64,000 bases of DNA from Pectobacterium colocasium (lineage in GTDB: Bacteria; Pseudomonadota; Gammaproteobacteria; Enterobacterales; Enterobacteriaceae), in assembly GCF_020181655.1 (NCBI RefSeq), contig NZ_CP084032.1, positions 3,038,001-3,102,000 on the forward strand. Direction: 5' to 3'. Of the stretch, positions 8,931 to 19,420 are shown one piece after another. The notes below the pieces were generated by a model, which made no database searches, was not told the origin of the DNA, and saw only the letters and a program-made list of their open reading frames with translations. The translations under genes and the position numbers were made by a program. Every line of letters begins with the position of its first letter. The first letter of the stretch is position 1.

Positions 8931-10625
8931 CTAGCTACGAGCCGCTAAAAGCGCATCGAATATGGATTGTGCTGTTTTGATAACCTGAGCATTAGCTATA
9001 TAGTATTGCTGGTAACGCATCAGATCGCCGTATTCCTCATCCAGATTCACACCAGACACGGATTGCTGTTCTGCTGTTAATTGCTTAACAACGTTTTGCT
9101 GCGAGGTATTATTTATTTTCAACGTGCTAGTTTGGTTACCAATAGTACCGACTAGACTGGCGTAGGCACTGGAAACGCTCGCTTTCCCACCCACGATTTT
9201 CTCATTTTGCAGCGCAAGCAATGCCTTAGCATTCGTGTTATCACTCACACCACCAAAGACAGGGTTACCGCTTCCATCTACGACAGGATTACCCGAATCG
9301 TCAAGTTTAACTGACGCTGCAGCGATCTTGTTCGGATCGGAAATAGCCACTGACATATCGGTAATGACATCATTAACAGGTTTAAGCAGGAAACTGTCAT
9401 TCGTTGTGGGCGTTCCCGTAATCGTCATCTTAATGCCATCAAAATTCAGGCTGTTATCAGAAGTATCAACCGTCGCCGTAAATTTTGAGTTGTCAGACAA
9501 ACGGGTTACTTGCCAGTTAGCGCCATCATATTTAACCGCATAATTGGTTGCCTGCACCTCTTTGGTATTGGTGTAAGAGGGTGTTAATACCGCACTGCCG
9601 CCATTTTTACTGTCATTCAGGGCAACCGCTTTACCAAAGGAAAAGAAATCGCCACCTTTCAGACCGTTATAGTCGTAACCTTCCTGATGTTGGGCATTAA
9701 ATGCATCAGCGAATGACAGGGCTAATTGCCCTAACTGATTACGTGCTTCATCCAGGGTTCCTGTACGGAAAGAAATCAATCCGCCTAATGAACCTCCGGT
9801 TAGCGTACTCTCATTCAATGTAACGACATCATTGGTCTGATCTTTATATCCAATGGTAAGACGAGCAGGATCGCTGCTGGAACTAATAGCAACCAATTGA
9901 TTGCTGACTCCCGCCTGAACCAGATTAGTACCATTCTTCAATGCAACGTTGTAAACAGTCCCATCTTGAACAGTCACATCAACACCCACTAATTTATTGA
10001 GCTGATCGACCAAAAGATCTCGCTGGTCGAGCAAATCGTTAGGCATCGTGCCGCTATTTGCTCCCATTAGTTTCGTGATTTCGTTATTTAGCGACGCAAT
10101 CTGATTGCTATATGAATTAATTTGGCCAACAGTACTTTGAATCTGTGTATTCAAACCACTGTCCATATCACGTAAATATTTATCCGTAACTTTAAACTGA
10201 TTAACCAGCCCTTCAGCTTTGCCCAATACCGTTTGGCGAGTAGATGAGTCACCTGAATTACTGGTGAGGTTCTGCAAATTGGAAAAGAAACCTTGTATCG
10301 TTGATGAAAGACTAGTGGTGCTACTGGCTAGCAGATTATCAATCTTAGAAATTTGTTCGTAGTAAGCATTGACAGAGCTGCTTGTTGTTTGCGCAGAACG
10401 TAATTGATTGGTAATAAACTCATTGTATTGGCGATTGATGCTAACAACATTAACACCATTACCAATATATCCGGCCGATGTACTGCTGCTGGTCGCCTGC
10501 TCAAGTATCGCATTTTGTCGGCTATACCCAGTAACAGCCTGATTACTGATGTTGTTACTCACGGTACTGAGCGCAACCTGTGCACCTTTTAAGCCACTCA
10601 TCGCGGTATTAATTAAATTGGACAT
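8931..10625 (-). CDS. flgK: FlgK, hook-filament junction protein HAP1
   Basis: 564 residues. The N-terminal flagellar rod motif (MSNLINTAMSGLKGAQVAL and NNISNQAVTGYSRQ) and the C-terminal EEYGDLMRYQQYYIANAQVI helix are diagnostic. The variable middle is slightly longer than in E. coli (547). FlgK is the first hook-filament adaptor and is chaperoned by FlgN. A sigma-28 promoter lies about 90-115 bp upstream, so flgKL can be expressed as a late unit separate from flgB-J. Confidence 0.96.
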   Translation of the reverse strand: MSNLINTAMSGLKGAQVALSTVSNNISNQAVTGYSRQNAILEQATSSSTSAGYIGNGVNVVSINRQYNEFITNQLRSAQTTSSSVNAYYEQISKIDNLLASSTTSLSSTIQGFFSNLQNLTSNSGDSSTRQTVLGKAEGLVNQFKVTDKYLRDMDSGLNTQIQSTVGQINSYSNQIASLNNEITKLMGANSGTMPNDLLDQRDLLVDQLNKLVGVDVTVQDGTVYNVALKNGTNLVQAGVSNQLVAISSSSDPARLTIGYKDQTNDVVTLNESTLTGGSLGGLISFRTGTLDEARNQLGQLALSFADAFNAQHQEGYDYNGLKGGDFFSFGKAVALNDSKNGGSAVLTPSYTNTKEVQATNYAVKYDGANWQVTRLSDNSKFTATVDTSDNSLNFDGIKMTITGTPTTNDSFLLKPVNDVITDMSVAISDPNKIAAASVKLDDSGNPVVDGSGNPVFGGVSDNTNAKALLALQNEKIVGGKASVSSAYASLVGTIGNQTSTLKINNTSQQNVVKQLTAEQQSVSGVNLDEEYGDLMRYQQYYIANAQVIKTAQSIFDALLAARS

Positions 10626-10714
10626 AGGGTGTTGTTCCTTTTACACAGGCTCTTTCGCCCTGTGCGATTAACAAAATGCTGAAAGCAATAAATACGCTAC
10701 ATAAGTTAATTACT

Positions 10715-10741
10715 TTATCGGCCAGGCAGCGCAAATCTTGA
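10715..10741 (-). promoter_or_regulatory. Sigma-28 (FliA) promoter for flgKL
   Basis: On the minus strand: TCAA (10738-10741), 15-bp spacer, GCCGATAA (10715-10722), an exact match to the FliA -10 at the consensus spacing with one change in the -35 TAAA. The predicted start lies about 80 bp before flgK. FliA promoters before flgK are established in E. coli and Salmonella. Confidence 0.85.
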
Positions 10742-10749
10742 ATAAAAAA

Positions 10750-11712
10750 TCAAAATAGGCGGCTCAAATCGTGCGTATATGCTTTCGTCACTTTCTCACC
10801 TGAATTCTTCATTTGCTGGATCATGCTAACCAGCTTCTGAGCATATTGCGGGTCCGTTGCATAACCTGCTTTTTGTAGCGCATGAGCTGCCTGCTCCGCC
10901 GTTCCGGCACTCATGACCGCTGAATAGCGTGGGTTGTTGGTGAGCAATTTCACATAGTCACCAATCGCTTCAATATAGGAATCGTACACTCGGAAACTAG
11001 CCTTGACCTTCTTGGCCACGCCCTGCTCATACTCTGTCGTGGTAATCTCTGTTGTCGGCCCATTCCAGCTACTGCCTGCTTTGATACCGAACAAGTTGTG
11101 ACTCGGGCGCCCATCTTCGGTAGGAATTTCACGCTGACCCCAACCAGACTCAAGTGCCGCCTGAGCAATAATAAGATGGTGAGGTATGCCGCTATGCTGG
11201 CTGGCAATCTGAGCGGGCAAGGAAATCTGAGACACAAAGTTACTATTGGATAACGGCAAGGCTGACCCCGTAGTGGGCAGCTTAGGTAACGCTTTACGCA
11301 CCATCTGCTCCACTGCCGCAGTTGGCATGGTTTTTAGCACATCACCATCGAATGTTAATGGAACAGAAGGAACCGGAGCTTTAGCGGCTGTAGCATCGGG
11401 AGATTGCCGGGTTAATTGCTCAACCATGACATCCGCCAGCCCCAGTCCCTTGCCCTTCGTTGAGATCTCTTGGGCAATTTGCTGATCATACATTGAGGTA
11501 TACAGACGCGTCTGATCGCTGTTGAAGAGCCCATCCTGCGGAATCGCAGAACGCATACTTTTCATCATCAATTGGACAAACACGCCTTCCATTTGTTGCG
11601 CCACTGCCCTGATACCCTCTTTACTTTGAGGATTGCCTGAAACCTCACGCTTCAGCGTATTCAGGGACTGCGCATCGTAGGCCGCATTATTCAGCGTCTG
11701 TATATCACTCAT
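10750..11712 (-). CDS. flgJ: FlgJ, rod-cap protein with peptidoglycan hydrolase domain
   Basis: 320 residues with two domains. The N-terminal rod-binding part contains MEGVFVQLMMKSMRSAIP (about 42-59). The C-terminal glucosaminidase domain (about 165-310) has AALESGWGQ with its catalytic Glu and NLFGIKAGSSW. It caps the growing rod and opens the cell wall. Its ATG abuts the flgI stop. The stop is just before the flgK sigma-28 promoter. Confidence 0.95.
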   Translation of the reverse strand: MSDIQTLNNAAYDAQSLNTLKREVSGNPQSKEGIRAVAQQMEGVFVQLMMKSMRSAIPQDGLFNSDQTRLYTSMYDQQIAQEISTKGKGLGLADVMVEQLTRQSPDATAAKAPVPSVPLTFDGDVLKTMPTAAVEQMVRKALPKLPTTGSALPLSNSNFVSQISLPAQIASQHSGIPHHLIIAQAALESGWGQREIPTEDGRPSHNLFGIKAGSSWNGPTTEITTTEYEQGVAKKVKASFRVYDSYIEAIGDYVKLLTNNPRYSAVMSAGTAEQAAHALQKAGYATDPQYAQKLVSMIQQMKNSGEKVTKAYTHDLSRLF

Positions 11713-12821
11713 TAGATAATTTCCAGTTTGGCACGCAAGCAGCCAGCGCTTTGCATCGCCTGCAGAATAGACATCAGCTCCATCGGCGTCGCACCCAGGG
11801 AATTCAGTGCACGCACGACATTGTTGAGGTTGGCACTGGAATTGACTCGCTGTAAAGCACCGCCTGCTTGCTGAACAGAGATCTCGGTTTGAGGCGTTAC
11901 CACCGTCTGGCCGCCACCAAATGGCGTATTAGGCTGGCTAACATTGGCTTGCTGGTTGATCGTCACAGAAAGGTTGCCCTGAGCGATAGCACAGCTCTCC
12001 AGCGTCACATCGCGGTTCATTACAACAGATCCGGTACGGGAGTTGATGATAACCTTGGCGTCCTGAATACCGACGTTCACTTCAATATTCTGGATATCGG
12101 CCAGAAAGCGAACCTGAGAGCTGTTACCATTCGGGGCAAGAACCTGAATAGTCCGAGAATCCAACGGACTCGCGGAACCACCGTATCCCGAGCGATTTAT
12201 CGCATCACTCACCTTTTGCGCCATCGAAAAATCGTCGTTCTTCAACTGCAGCATGATGGTATTCGATGTGCCAAACGTGCTTGGCAACTCTCTCTCGATA
12301 ACGGCACCATTACTGATTCGACCGCCGGCAAGCTGGTTAACCTGAACACTGCTTCCGCCAGCAGATGCACCTGCTCCACCAACCAACACGTTACCTTGAG
12401 CAAGGGCATAGACCTGATTATCAACCCCTTTTAATGGGGTCATTAACAACGTCCCGCCGCGCAAGCTCTTTGCATTACCAAGTGATGACACAACGACATC
12501 AATATTTTGGCCTGTTCTGCCAAAAGGCGGAAGCTCTGCCGTTACCATCACCGCTGCCACATTCTTCAACTGCATGTTGGTTCCGGCAGGAACGGTAATC
12601 CCTAACTGGGAAAGCATGTTAGTTAAGCTTTGCGTGGTAAACGGCGTCTGCATAGTCTGGTCACCAGAGCCGTCCAGACCAACCACTAAACCGTAACCAA
12701 TTAACGCATTACCGCGTACGCCCTGGATATTCACCAGATCGCGAATTCTCTCTGCCGACACAGGGGCAATATTCAGCGTCAGTAACGTCAGCAGTACAGT
12801 GAAAAATGATGCAATCCGCAT
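11712..12821 (-). CDS. flgI: FlgI, flagellar P-ring protein
   Basis: 369 residues. A Sec signal peptide ([17 protein letters not shown].. ending VSAE) is followed by [20 protein letters not shown], the P-ring hallmark. It assembles in the periplasm around the rod in the peptidoglycan layer. The frame continues 114 codons upstream inside flgH, but that part is out of phase with flgH and lacks family similarity; ATG 12821 is the start. 16 bp separate it from flgH. Confidence 0.95.
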   Translation of the reverse strand: MRIASFFTVLLTLLTLNIAPVSAERIRDLVNIQGVRGNALIGYGLVVGLDGSGDQTMQTPFTTQSLTNMLSQLGITVPAGTNMQLKNVAAVMVTAELPPFGRTGQNIDVVVSSLGNAKSLRGGTLLMTPLKGVDNQVYALAQGNVLVGGAGASAGGSSVQVNQLAGGRISNGAVIERELPSTFGTSNTIMLQLKNDDFSMAQKVSDAINRSGYGGSASPLDSRTIQVLAPNGNSSQVRFLADIQNIEVNVGIQDAKVIINSRTGSVVMNRDVTLESCAIAQGNLSVTINQQANVSQPNTPFGGGQTVVTPQTEISVQQAGGALQRVNSSANLNNVVRALNSLGATPMELMSILQAMQSAGCLRAKLEII

Positions 12822-12837
12822 GGTAGGCCTCTTAAGC

Positions 12838-13551
12838 TTAGAACGGAGAAACATTGAGGAAAAACCGCTGTAACCAGCCCATGTTTTGCGCTTCGTTAAT
12901 ATAGCCATTACCGACATATTCAATGCGCGCGTCTGCAACCTGAGTGGATGGCACCGAGTTGCTGCCGCTAATCGTTCTCGGATTAACAACACCTGAGAAG
13001 CGGATAAACTCTGTTCCCTGATTAATGGCAATTTGTTTTTCGCCAACAACTTGCAGGTTACCATTGGCAAGAACCTGACCAACCGTAACCGTAATGGTGC
13101 CACTGAACGTGTTATTCGCATTCGCACCACCTTGACCTGTAAATTCGTTTGTTCCGGTGGCATTCAGAGCAGCTCGGTTATTGCCGAGTGGGCCTTCTAG
13201 ATAACGAGGCGTCGCAGTCAGACCAAATGTGGACGAACCATCTCTGCTTGCATTGGCAGAGGAACTTTTACTGGCGCTAACATTTTCCTGCAACACGATC
13301 GTTAGTGTGTCACCAACATTACGTGGGCGGCGATCTTCAAACATCGGTTGATAGCCATAATTCATTGGCTGCACGGTTTGGAAAATAGAACCATTGGGTC
13401 CGGCCAGTACAGGCGATCCAGGCTGGGCAGTCGTCGGCCCAGTGACAACTTTATCATGCGGAATATAGGCGCAACCGTTAAGTGCTAACATCGCGATCAA
13501 TGCCAACAGACAGTGTCGGCGGAGTGGTTTGATAACCGACTTTGCATTCAT
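12838..13551 (-). CDS. flgH: FlgH, flagellar L-ring lipoprotein
   Basis: 237 residues. A lipoprotein signal with lipobox LNGC (Cys about 27) sends the protein to the outer membrane, where 26 copies form the L-ring bushing. Conserved [38 protein letters not shown] and the C-terminal [11 protein letters not shown] are present. ATG 13551 is preferred; an in-frame GTG at 13557 is possible and better spaced from an AAGG at 13569-13572. Confidence 0.95.
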   Translation of the reverse strand: MNAKSVIKPLRRHCLLALIAMLALNGCAYIPHDKVVTGPTTAQPGSPVLAGPNGSIFQTVQPMNYGYQPMFEDRRPRNVGDTLTIVLQENVSASKSSSANASRDGSSTFGLTATPRYLEGPLGNNRAALNATGTNEFTGQGGANANNTFSGTITVTVGQVLANGNLQVVGEKQIAINQGTEFIRFSGVVNPRTISGSNSVPSTQVADARIEYVGNGYINEAQNMGWLQRFFLNVSPF

Positions 13552-13731
13552 TATCACTGCGGATATCGCCTTAAATTAATCTATTTCACATATTCACGGG
13601 GTAAATCAACACCATACCGGCCCACTCATCGGGTACCTATGGTCATCATTACCCCGTTAAACACTGTCTACATTGCTACTATCAGGCAACAAGAGCACCC
13701 GCCCTCGCTCCTGAAATTAGCGAATTACCCA

Positions 13732-14514
13732 TTACAGTTGGGTCAATTTCTGCAACATTTGGTCAGAAGAAGAAATTGCCTTACTGTTGATTTCGTAAGC
13801 ACGCTGCGTCTGAATCATCGATACCAACTCCTCTGCCACATTGACGTTGGAGGTTTCGACATATTTCTGATAAAGCAGACCCGCGCCATTCAAACCAGGG
13901 TTAGTTTCATTCGGCGCACCAGAGCTGGCAGTTTCCAGATACAGGTTTTCACCCATGCTCTCAAGGCCGCTATCGTTAATAAAGGTCGTCAGTGTCAACT
14001 GACCAATCTGGTTTGTTGCTGCCTGACCCTGCAGTTTAACGCTGACAATACCGTCACGACCGATATTCAGTTCTGTCGCATTAGCCGGAACAGTAATTGC
14101 AGGCTGAACCTGATAGCCGCTGGACGTCACTAACTGACCATTACCATCAAGCTGGAAAGCACCATCACGCGTATAAGCAGTGGTACCGTCAGGCAACTGA
14201 ACCTGAAAGAAACCCTGCCCTTTAATGGCGACGTCTTTAGAGTTACCCGTTTCGGAAAACGTCCCTTGAGTATGAATACGCTCTGTTGATACGGGACGAA
14301 CACCAGTGCCTAACTGTAAACCGGACGGTAGCATCGTTTGTTCTGAAGATTGAGCGCCAGGCTGACGAACTGTTTGATACATCAAGTCTTCAAATACCGC
14401 ACGCTGACGCTTGAAACCATTGGTGCTGACGTTTGCCAAGTTATTGGAAATAACGTCCATATTGGTTTGCTGAGCATTCAAACCGGTTTTTGCAATCCAC
14501 AAAGAACGGATCAT
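13732..14514 (-). CDS. flgG: FlgG, distal rod protein
   Basis: 260 residues, equal to E. coli. The N-terminal [20 protein letters not shown] with [16 protein letters not shown] and the C-terminal [18 protein letters not shown] are the rod/hook signature ends. It forms the distal rod that crosses the P and L rings. flgH lies 180 bp downstream, a wider gap than elsewhere in this operon. Confidence 0.96.
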   Translation of the reverse strand: MIRSLWIAKTGLNAQQTNMDVISNNLANVSTNGFKRQRAVFEDLMYQTVRQPGAQSSEQTMLPSGLQLGTGVRPVSTERIHTQGTFSETGNSKDVAIKGQGFFQVQLPDGTTAYTRDGAFQLDGNGQLVTSSGYQVQPAITVPANATELNIGRDGIVSVKLQGQAATNQIGQLTLTTFINDSGLESMGENLYLETASSGAPNETNPGLNGAGLLYQKYVETSNVNVAEELVSMIQTQRAYEINSKAISSSDQMLQKLTQL

Positions 14515-14541
14515 TTATTCACTCCTGTGCGCACTCGGCGC

Positions 14542-15297
14542 TTAACCCATTGCTAATATCTGATTAGCGCGTTGTGCATTATCGTCGACGCTGCTAATGA
14601 CTTTCATCTGCATTTCAAAGCGGCGAGCATTGGCAATCATATCGACCATAGTATCGACCGTGTTCACATTACTGCCTTCGATTACACCCGGCATAATACG
14701 TACGGTAGGATCGTTTTGCAGAACATTACCACGTTGTTGCTGAGCCTGTTGCGTCAAGCGGAATAATCCGTCATCGGACCGCTCAACTTCTTGTCCGGTA
14801 GCTTTTACAAGCTTCAAACGCCCCAATTGGGCAATCGTATTTGGCGGATCACCCGCATTAAGCGCAGAAATTGTACCGTCAGGAGAAATACTGATCTGAG
14901 CCTGCGGAGGAATATCAATCGGCCCACCGTCGCCCATCACTACACGCCCCTGGATAGTTAACTGCCCATCAGCGTTGATCTCCATATTACCATTACGGGT
15001 GTACGCTTCACCGCCGTTAGCGGTTTGTACTGCCAGCCAACTCTCTTTCGGTAAGGCGACATCCATTGCACGGCCAGTATAATTCATCACGCCTTCAGTC
15101 ATATCAGCGCCAGGCGTTGAAGCAACAACCAGCGTACGGGTAGGCAATGTCAGCCCATTGACCGGTACAGCGCGCAGTGCTGAAAGCTGTGCCCGGAACC
15201 CCGGCGTTGAGGCGTTCGCCAAGTTGTTCGCAGTAATCGCCTGTTTTTCCAATGACTGGCTCGCGCCACCCATTGCCGTATAAATTGCGTGATCCAT
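14542..15297 (-). CDS. flgF: FlgF, proximal rod protein
   Basis: 251 residues with the rod signature at both ends (MDHAIYTAMGGASQSLEKQ; NNLANASTPGFRAQL; TMVDMIANARRFEMQMKV). A single-pass part of the rod with FlgB, FlgC and FlgG. Lies 27 bp before flgG and 21 bp after flgE in the same operon. Confidence 0.95.
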   Translation of the reverse strand: MDHAIYTAMGGASQSLEKQAITANNLANASTPGFRAQLSALRAVPVNGLTLPTRTLVVASTPGADMTEGVMNYTGRAMDVALPKESWLAVQTANGGEAYTRNGNMEINADGQLTIQGRVVMGDGGPIDIPPQAQISISPDGTISALNAGDPPNTIAQLGRLKLVKATGQEVERSDDGLFRLTQQAQQQRGNVLQNDPTVRIMPGVIEGSNVNTVDTMVDMIANARRFEMQMKVISSVDDNAQRANQILAMG

Positions 15298-15318
15298 GCA
15301 ATGTCCCCGTTAGGATAA

Positions 15319-16521
15319 TTAACGCAGGCTAACCAGCGTTTGCAGAATGGAATCCTGCGTTTTGATGGTTTGCGCATTCGACTGGTAGTTACGCTGCGCA
15401 ACGATCATGTTGACCAACTCTTTACTTAAGTCAACGTTCGAACTTTCGGTGGATTTGCCGATCAGCTTACCCAGGCTCCCAGAGCCAGCCAGACCAACCA
15501 CCGCCTGACCAGAGCTTGCTGTTTCAGACCAAGCGTTATCACCCTCAGGTGACAAACCCTCTGGGTTGGCAAAACTAGCCAGCAGGATCTGACCCAACGC
15601 CTGTTTCTGACCGTTGCTATAGCTACCTTCGATCGTGCCATCATCATTGATAGCAAAACCAGTCAGCGATCCTGGGGCGTAACCGTTCTGGGTTGGGCTC
15701 TTATAGCTATATTCGGTATTTTGCTGCACGCTGCCAGTCAAATTAAGCGTAAACTGCCCATTCGCCGCACCATTGGTCCCTGTGAGGGTGATGTTGAAAG
15801 GCGTATGCCCTGTTAACGCCCCATTAGAAGCAAAGTTCAACGTTCCTGCGTTTTGATAATTAGCAGGACTAACAGAGTCATCCTTGGCATAGGTTTGCCA
15901 GGTATTATCCGCCGTTTTGACAAAGTACAGGGTAAAGTTGTGCACGTTACCCTGACTGTCATAGGTTGTCAGCGCCGTTTTACTATTATACGTACCTTCC
16001 GCACCAGGCGTTGTGGCCCAGGCGCTCGTTGGAACCGAATCTGAAGATTTCAGGTTAGCAACAATTGACGCCGTTGTTGTTTGGCTCGCCAGCATGTCAC
16101 CATCGGGAACAGTCAACGGTACTGGGTCGGCACCCGTTTGAACAACTGGCGGCGTTCCCGCAGTCGGATACCCAGTTAATTGCATCCCCTGAGCGTTAAC
16201 GATATTACGACCGTTCAGCATAAACTGACCATTACGGCTGTAATAGATGGAACCATTAGTATCTTGCAGACGGTAAAAACCGCCGCCGCTGATCGCGATA
16301 TCCAGATCTCGTGAAGAGGAAGTTACGGTACCATTGCCGAAATCTTGCAATACCGATGCAACCTTAACACCCATACCCACTTTAGAACCTGCAAACATAT
16401 CGGCAAATGTGACAGTACCGGATTTAAAACCCACTGTTGCTGAGTTAGCGATGTTATTACCGATAACATCCAGGTTATTAGATGCCGCGTTTAAGCCACT
16501 GACCGCCTGAGAAAAACCCAT
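15319..16521 (-). CDS. flgE: FlgE, flagellar hook protein
   Basis: 400 residues (E. coli 402). The N-terminus MGFSQAVSGLNAASNNLDVI with GNNIANSATVGFKSG and the C-terminal KELVNMIVAQRNYQSNAQT are the hook signature; the middle holds the surface domains. About 120 copies build the hook, with length set by FliK. Preceded by flgD, the hook cap. Confidence 0.96.
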   Translation of the reverse strand: MGFSQAVSGLNAASNNLDVIGNNIANSATVGFKSGTVTFADMFAGSKVGMGVKVASVLQDFGNGTVTSSSRDLDIAISGGGFYRLQDTNGSIYYSRNGQFMLNGRNIVNAQGMQLTGYPTAGTPPVVQTGADPVPLTVPDGDMLASQTTTASIVANLKSSDSVPTSAWATTPGAEGTYNSKTALTTYDSQGNVHNFTLYFVKTADNTWQTYAKDDSVSPANYQNAGTLNFASNGALTGHTPFNITLTGTNGAANGQFTLNLTGSVQQNTEYSYKSPTQNGYAPGSLTGFAINDDGTIEGSYSNGQKQALGQILLASFANPEGLSPEGDNAWSETASSGQAVVGLAGSGSLGKLIGKSTESSNVDLSKELVNMIVAQRNYQSNAQTIKTQDSILQTLVSLR

Positions 16522-16596
16522 GTCGTTCTCCAGATGAATTGATTAAGTCATATTCTCGGTAATGCGTTTCACCGGAATACTGTGAAATTTATAGCG

Positions 16597-17277
16597 TTAC
16601 AGAATCTGCCTGACATCGTCCATGGTGGCCCTGCCACGTAGTCCTAAATCCAGCAATGCACCACTCTCGCCGCGAACGACACTATTTACCACCGCATAGC
16701 TCAATGGCTGAACAACTTGCTGTGCGCCGCCCGTGCTAGCAGCGACAGTGAAGGTATAGGCCCCATCAGGCGCAACCGTGCCATCAGAAAGTTTACTATC
16801 CCAGTTAAATGAGTGAACGCCAGCCGAAAGCGTCCCCAGCTCGATTGTACGAACGGCTTTACCTGTCGCATCATTAATAGTGACGGTAACCACTTCTGCA
16901 GCTTTCTCCAGTTCCACGCCAAACGGTGTGCTGGTTTCTTTACCCACGAGAATGTCTTTTCCTGGGATCATGACACTGTGGCCAATCAGCGTTGTCGCCT
17001 GCATGGATTGGTTGTTATTGATTTGACCAGAAATAGAACCTAGGGTGGTATTCAATTTTTCAATACCACTCACCGTATTGAGCTGGGCAAGCTGGCTGAC
17101 AAGCTGATCGTTGCTCATTGGGTTCGTCGGGTCCTGATTTTTCAACTGTGCCACCAGGAGGGTCAGAAACTGATTCTGTAGGTCGGCAGCGCTGCTAGTA
17201 GTGCCAACAGATGAGGTAGTACTCGATGTACTCTGTGTTTTTGTTGCCGAGGAAGTATCATTAATGGTTACAGACAT
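16597..17277 (-). CDS. flgD: FlgD, hook-cap protein
   Basis: 226 residues. The N-terminal export and assembly region contains LQNQFLTLLVAQLKNQDPTN (about 33-52), the conserved FlgD motif, followed by a Tudor-like/FnIII-like domain (about 90-215). It caps the hook during FlgE polymerisation and is then discarded. Confidence 0.95.
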   Translation of the reverse strand: MSVTINDTSSATKTQSTSSTTSSVGTTSSAADLQNQFLTLLVAQLKNQDPTNPMSNDQLVSQLAQLNTVSGIEKLNTTLGSISGQINNNQSMQATTLIGHSVMIPGKDILVGKETSTPFGVELEKAAEVVTVTINDATGKAVRTIELGTLSAGVHSFNWDSKLSDGTVAPDGAYTFTVAASTGGAQQVVQPLSYAVVNSVVRGESGALLDLGLRGRATMDDVRQIL

Positions 17278-17292
17278 TATTTCGTCTCCCGA

Positions 17293-17697
17293 TTATTGCC
17301 CGATCGTTAACGTCTTCAGCATCATCGATTTTGTCGTATTCAAGACTTCGACGTTTGCCTGATAGCTGCGTGATGCAGAAATGGTATTTACCATCTCAGC
17401 CACTGGGTTAACATTCGGCATGCGAACGTATCCCTGTCCATCAGCAAGCGGGTTGCCTGGTTCGTAAACCAGACGTGCAGGTGATGGGTCTTCAATAACA
17501 TTAGCAACGCGCACACCGCCAGTTGACTGGCCTGGGGCCGCATTCACTTCGAATACAACCTGCTTGGCGCGATAAGGTTCGCCATCAGGACCCGTGACGC
17601 TGTCTGCGTTAGCCAGGTTGCTGGCGCTCACATTCAGACGCTGAGATTGCGCAGAAAGCGCTGAGCCTGAAATTTCGAATATATTTAATAACGACAT
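17293..17697 (-). CDS. flgC: FlgC, proximal rod protein
   Basis: 134 residues, the same as E. coli. Rod signature [20 protein letters not shown] near the N-terminus and [17 protein letters not shown] at the C-terminus. Follows flgB by 28 bp. Confidence 0.96.
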   Translation of the reverse strand: MSLLNIFEISGSALSAQSQRLNVSASNLANADSVTGPDGEPYRAKQVVFEVNAAPGQSTGGVRVANVIEDPSPARLVYEPGNPLADGQGYVRMPNVNPVAEMVNTISASRSYQANVEVLNTTKSMMLKTLTIGQ

Positions 17698-17725
17698 GAA
17701 TCTTTACCTTCTCATCGCGCTACGA

Positions 17726-18142
17726 TCATGAACCTGATTGCAAGACCGACATCATACCTTTAATCTGCCCACCCAGAACGGTCAGGTTGGTTTGATATTT
17801 CAGGCTATTATCGGCAAAATTAGTACGTTCCCGGTCCATATCGACCGTATTACCATCCAATGCAGGCTGATCGGGCACACGATAGAGCAAATCAAGTTCC
17901 GGCGGCTGAAAATTCTGTGCCGGTATATGCCGTACAGATGTGGTTTTCAGCGCGATACCTGTGCCGTTCACCCGCCCTTGCTCCATCGTTTTACTGAGCT
18001 GGCTGGCAAAATCGATATCCCTGGCTTGATAGCCTGGTGTATCCGCATTAGCAATATTCGCGGCCAGAATTTCCTGCCGCTGGGCACGCAAGTTCAACGC
18101 TTCCTGCTGGAACCGCAACGAGGCGTCTAATTTATCAAGCAT
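17726..18142 (-). CDS. flgB: FlgB, proximal rod protein
   Basis: 138 residues (E. coli 138). [20 protein letters not shown] is the rod motif; the C-terminal [20 protein letters not shown] helix completes the coiled coil. First gene of flgBCDEFGHIJ, divergent from flgA with 165 bp between them that must hold both class 2 promoters. Confidence 0.96.
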   Translation of the reverse strand: MLDKLDASLRFQQEALNLRAQRQEILAANIANADTPGYQARDIDFASQLSKTMEQGRVNGTGIALKTTSVRHIPAQNFQPPELDLLYRVPDQPALDGNTVDMDRERTNFADNSLKYQTNLTVLGGQIKGMMSVLQSGS

Positions 18143-18226
18143 GCTCCCTCCGCAAGTTAGAATTTGGAGTGGGTAGGATAATTCTCATTATGGCTATGCC
18201 ATCGGACGAATAGACACCAAATGCAG

Positions 18227-18243
18227 CGCTATTTATTGCCTTA
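18227..18243 (-). promoter_or_regulatory. Candidate FlhDC half-site between flgA and flgB
   Basis: On the minus strand AAATAGCG at 18227-18234 matches the conserved 3' part of the FlhD4C2 half-site exactly. It is preceded, after 3 bp, by GGC as in the consensus (AAYGGS-N2/3-AAATARCG). The location, between two FlhDC-dependent operons, is as expected. The second half-site is not clear to me, so this is a partial assignment. Confidence 0.5.
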
Positions 18244-18307
18244 ACCTTGCGCTGACATCGTTACACTTATTGCCCGACATAATCGGAATCAGGAGCGCTG
18301 AACTGGA

Positions 18308-18976
18308 ATGAAAACAATATATTATTCTCTCTGTCTGGCGGCGTCCTGTTTTTTCACCCTGTGTGCTCCTGTCAATGCAAACGACCTTCCGGCACAAATT
18401 AACCAATTCTTTGCCTCACGCTTTCAGGGAAGCCCAAACACCGTTAACGTTGTGATAAAATCGCCAGAGTCACAGTGGCCACAGTGCGAAGCGCCCCAAA
18501 TTACGTTACCCGGGAATACGAAAATGTGGGGTAATGTGAGCCTGTCCGTACGTTGTGGGCAACAACGCCGCTTCATTCAAACCGAAGTGCAGGTCACGGG
18601 GAGTTATGTCACCAGTTCCCGGCCGATAAACCGCGGGACAACACTGACGGAAAAAGACATTCGTTTGACAAAAGGCAGACTCGATTTATTACCGTTGCGC
18701 CCTATACTGACGTTACAGGGCGCACAGGGTGCAGTCCTTCTACGCGATCTCACTCCGGGTCAGGTTATTACAGCTTCTATGATCAGACGCGCCTGGGTCG
18801 TTAAAGCAGGTCAGTCAGTGCAGATTATCGCTCAGGGAGAAGGTTTCACGATTAATGGCGAAGGAAAAGCCATGAACAACGCGGCAACTGGGCAGGCAGT
18901 CAGAGTCAGAACGGCAAATGGACAAATAATCAGCGGAATTGCGAACGACGATGGGATTATTCTGATCTCACAGTAA
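18308..18976 (+). CDS. flgA: FlgA, P-ring assembly chaperone
   Basis: 222 residues. A Sec signal peptide (about 1-24, ending NAN) precedes the periplasmic domain; the C-terminal SAF-type domain contains RPINRGTTLTEKDIRLTKG and DLTPGQVITASMIRRAW. FlgA keeps FlgI competent for P-ring assembly. Divergent from flgB and upstream of flgM, which has its own sigma-28 promoter. Confidence 0.94.
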   Translation: MKTIYYSLCLAASCFFTLCAPVNANDLPAQINQFFASRFQGSPNTVNVVIKSPESQWPQCEAPQITLPGNTKMWGNVSLSVRCGQQRRFIQTEVQVTGSYVTSSRPINRGTTLTEKDIRLTKGRLDLLPLRPILTLQGAQGAVLLRDLTPGQVITASMIRRAWVVKAGQSVQIIAQGEGFTINGEGKAMNNAATGQAVRVRTANGQIISGIANDDGIILISQ

Positions 18977-18981
18977 TTAAT

Positions 18982-19008
18982 TAAAGATTTGCTCACGTTT
19001 GCCGATGA
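18982..19008 (+). promoter_or_regulatory. Sigma-28 (FliA) promoter for flgMN
   Basis: TAAA (18982-18985), a 15-bp spacer, then GCCGATGA (19001-19008): full -35 and seven of eight -10 positions. It starts 6 bp after the flgA stop and about 110 bp before flgM. In enterics flgM is read both from flgA and from FliA, so anti-sigma synthesis is autoregulated. Confidence 0.88.
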
Positions 19009-19118
19009 TAGTTACAGAGTCATTACTGACGACGTTTTAAAATTGAACACCAATGTGATGAAAAATCCTTCAAAACATTGATGATTAACTATTTATCCTC
19101 AAATCAGAGGGATGTATT

Positions 19119-19415
19119 ATGAGTATTGAACGCACCCAGTCACTGAAGCCGGTCAGTCAAGTGCAACAACGCGAATCTGGCGATATCGCTAAAACTAAAC
19201 TTAAACAGGCTGAAGCACAGTCTGAAGTCAGCGCCACACAGGTAAAATTGAGTGATGCGCAGGCAAAATTAATGCAGCCAGGTACGCAGGATATCGACAT
19301 GAACCGTGTTGAAACGCTGAAGCAAGCCATTCGTGATGGTTCACTTAAAATCGATGCCGGAAAAATCGCGGATGCATTGTTAAAAGAAACGCAGGATTTT
19401 TTAGCTGGTAATTAA
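19119..19415 (+). CDS. flgM: FlgM, anti-sigma-28 factor
   Basis: 98 residues (E. coli 97). MSIERTQSLKPVSQVQQRE at the N-terminus and the C-terminal FliA-binding helices (MNRVETLKQAIRDGSLKIDA; ADALLKETQDFL) are diagnostic. It holds FliA inactive until the hook is finished, then leaves through the flagellum. GAGGGATG supplies the ribosome site. Confidence 0.95.
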   Translation: MSIERTQSLKPVSQVQQRESGDIAKTKLKQAEAQSEVSATQVKLSDAQAKLMQPGTQDIDMNRVETLKQAIRDGSLKIDAGKIADALLKETQDFLAGN

Positions 19416-19420
19416 CACTT

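Noticed and set aside
12822..13163. 114-codon upstream extension of the flgI frame
   Set aside because: It overlaps flgH out of phase, and FlgI starts with a signal peptide at 12821.
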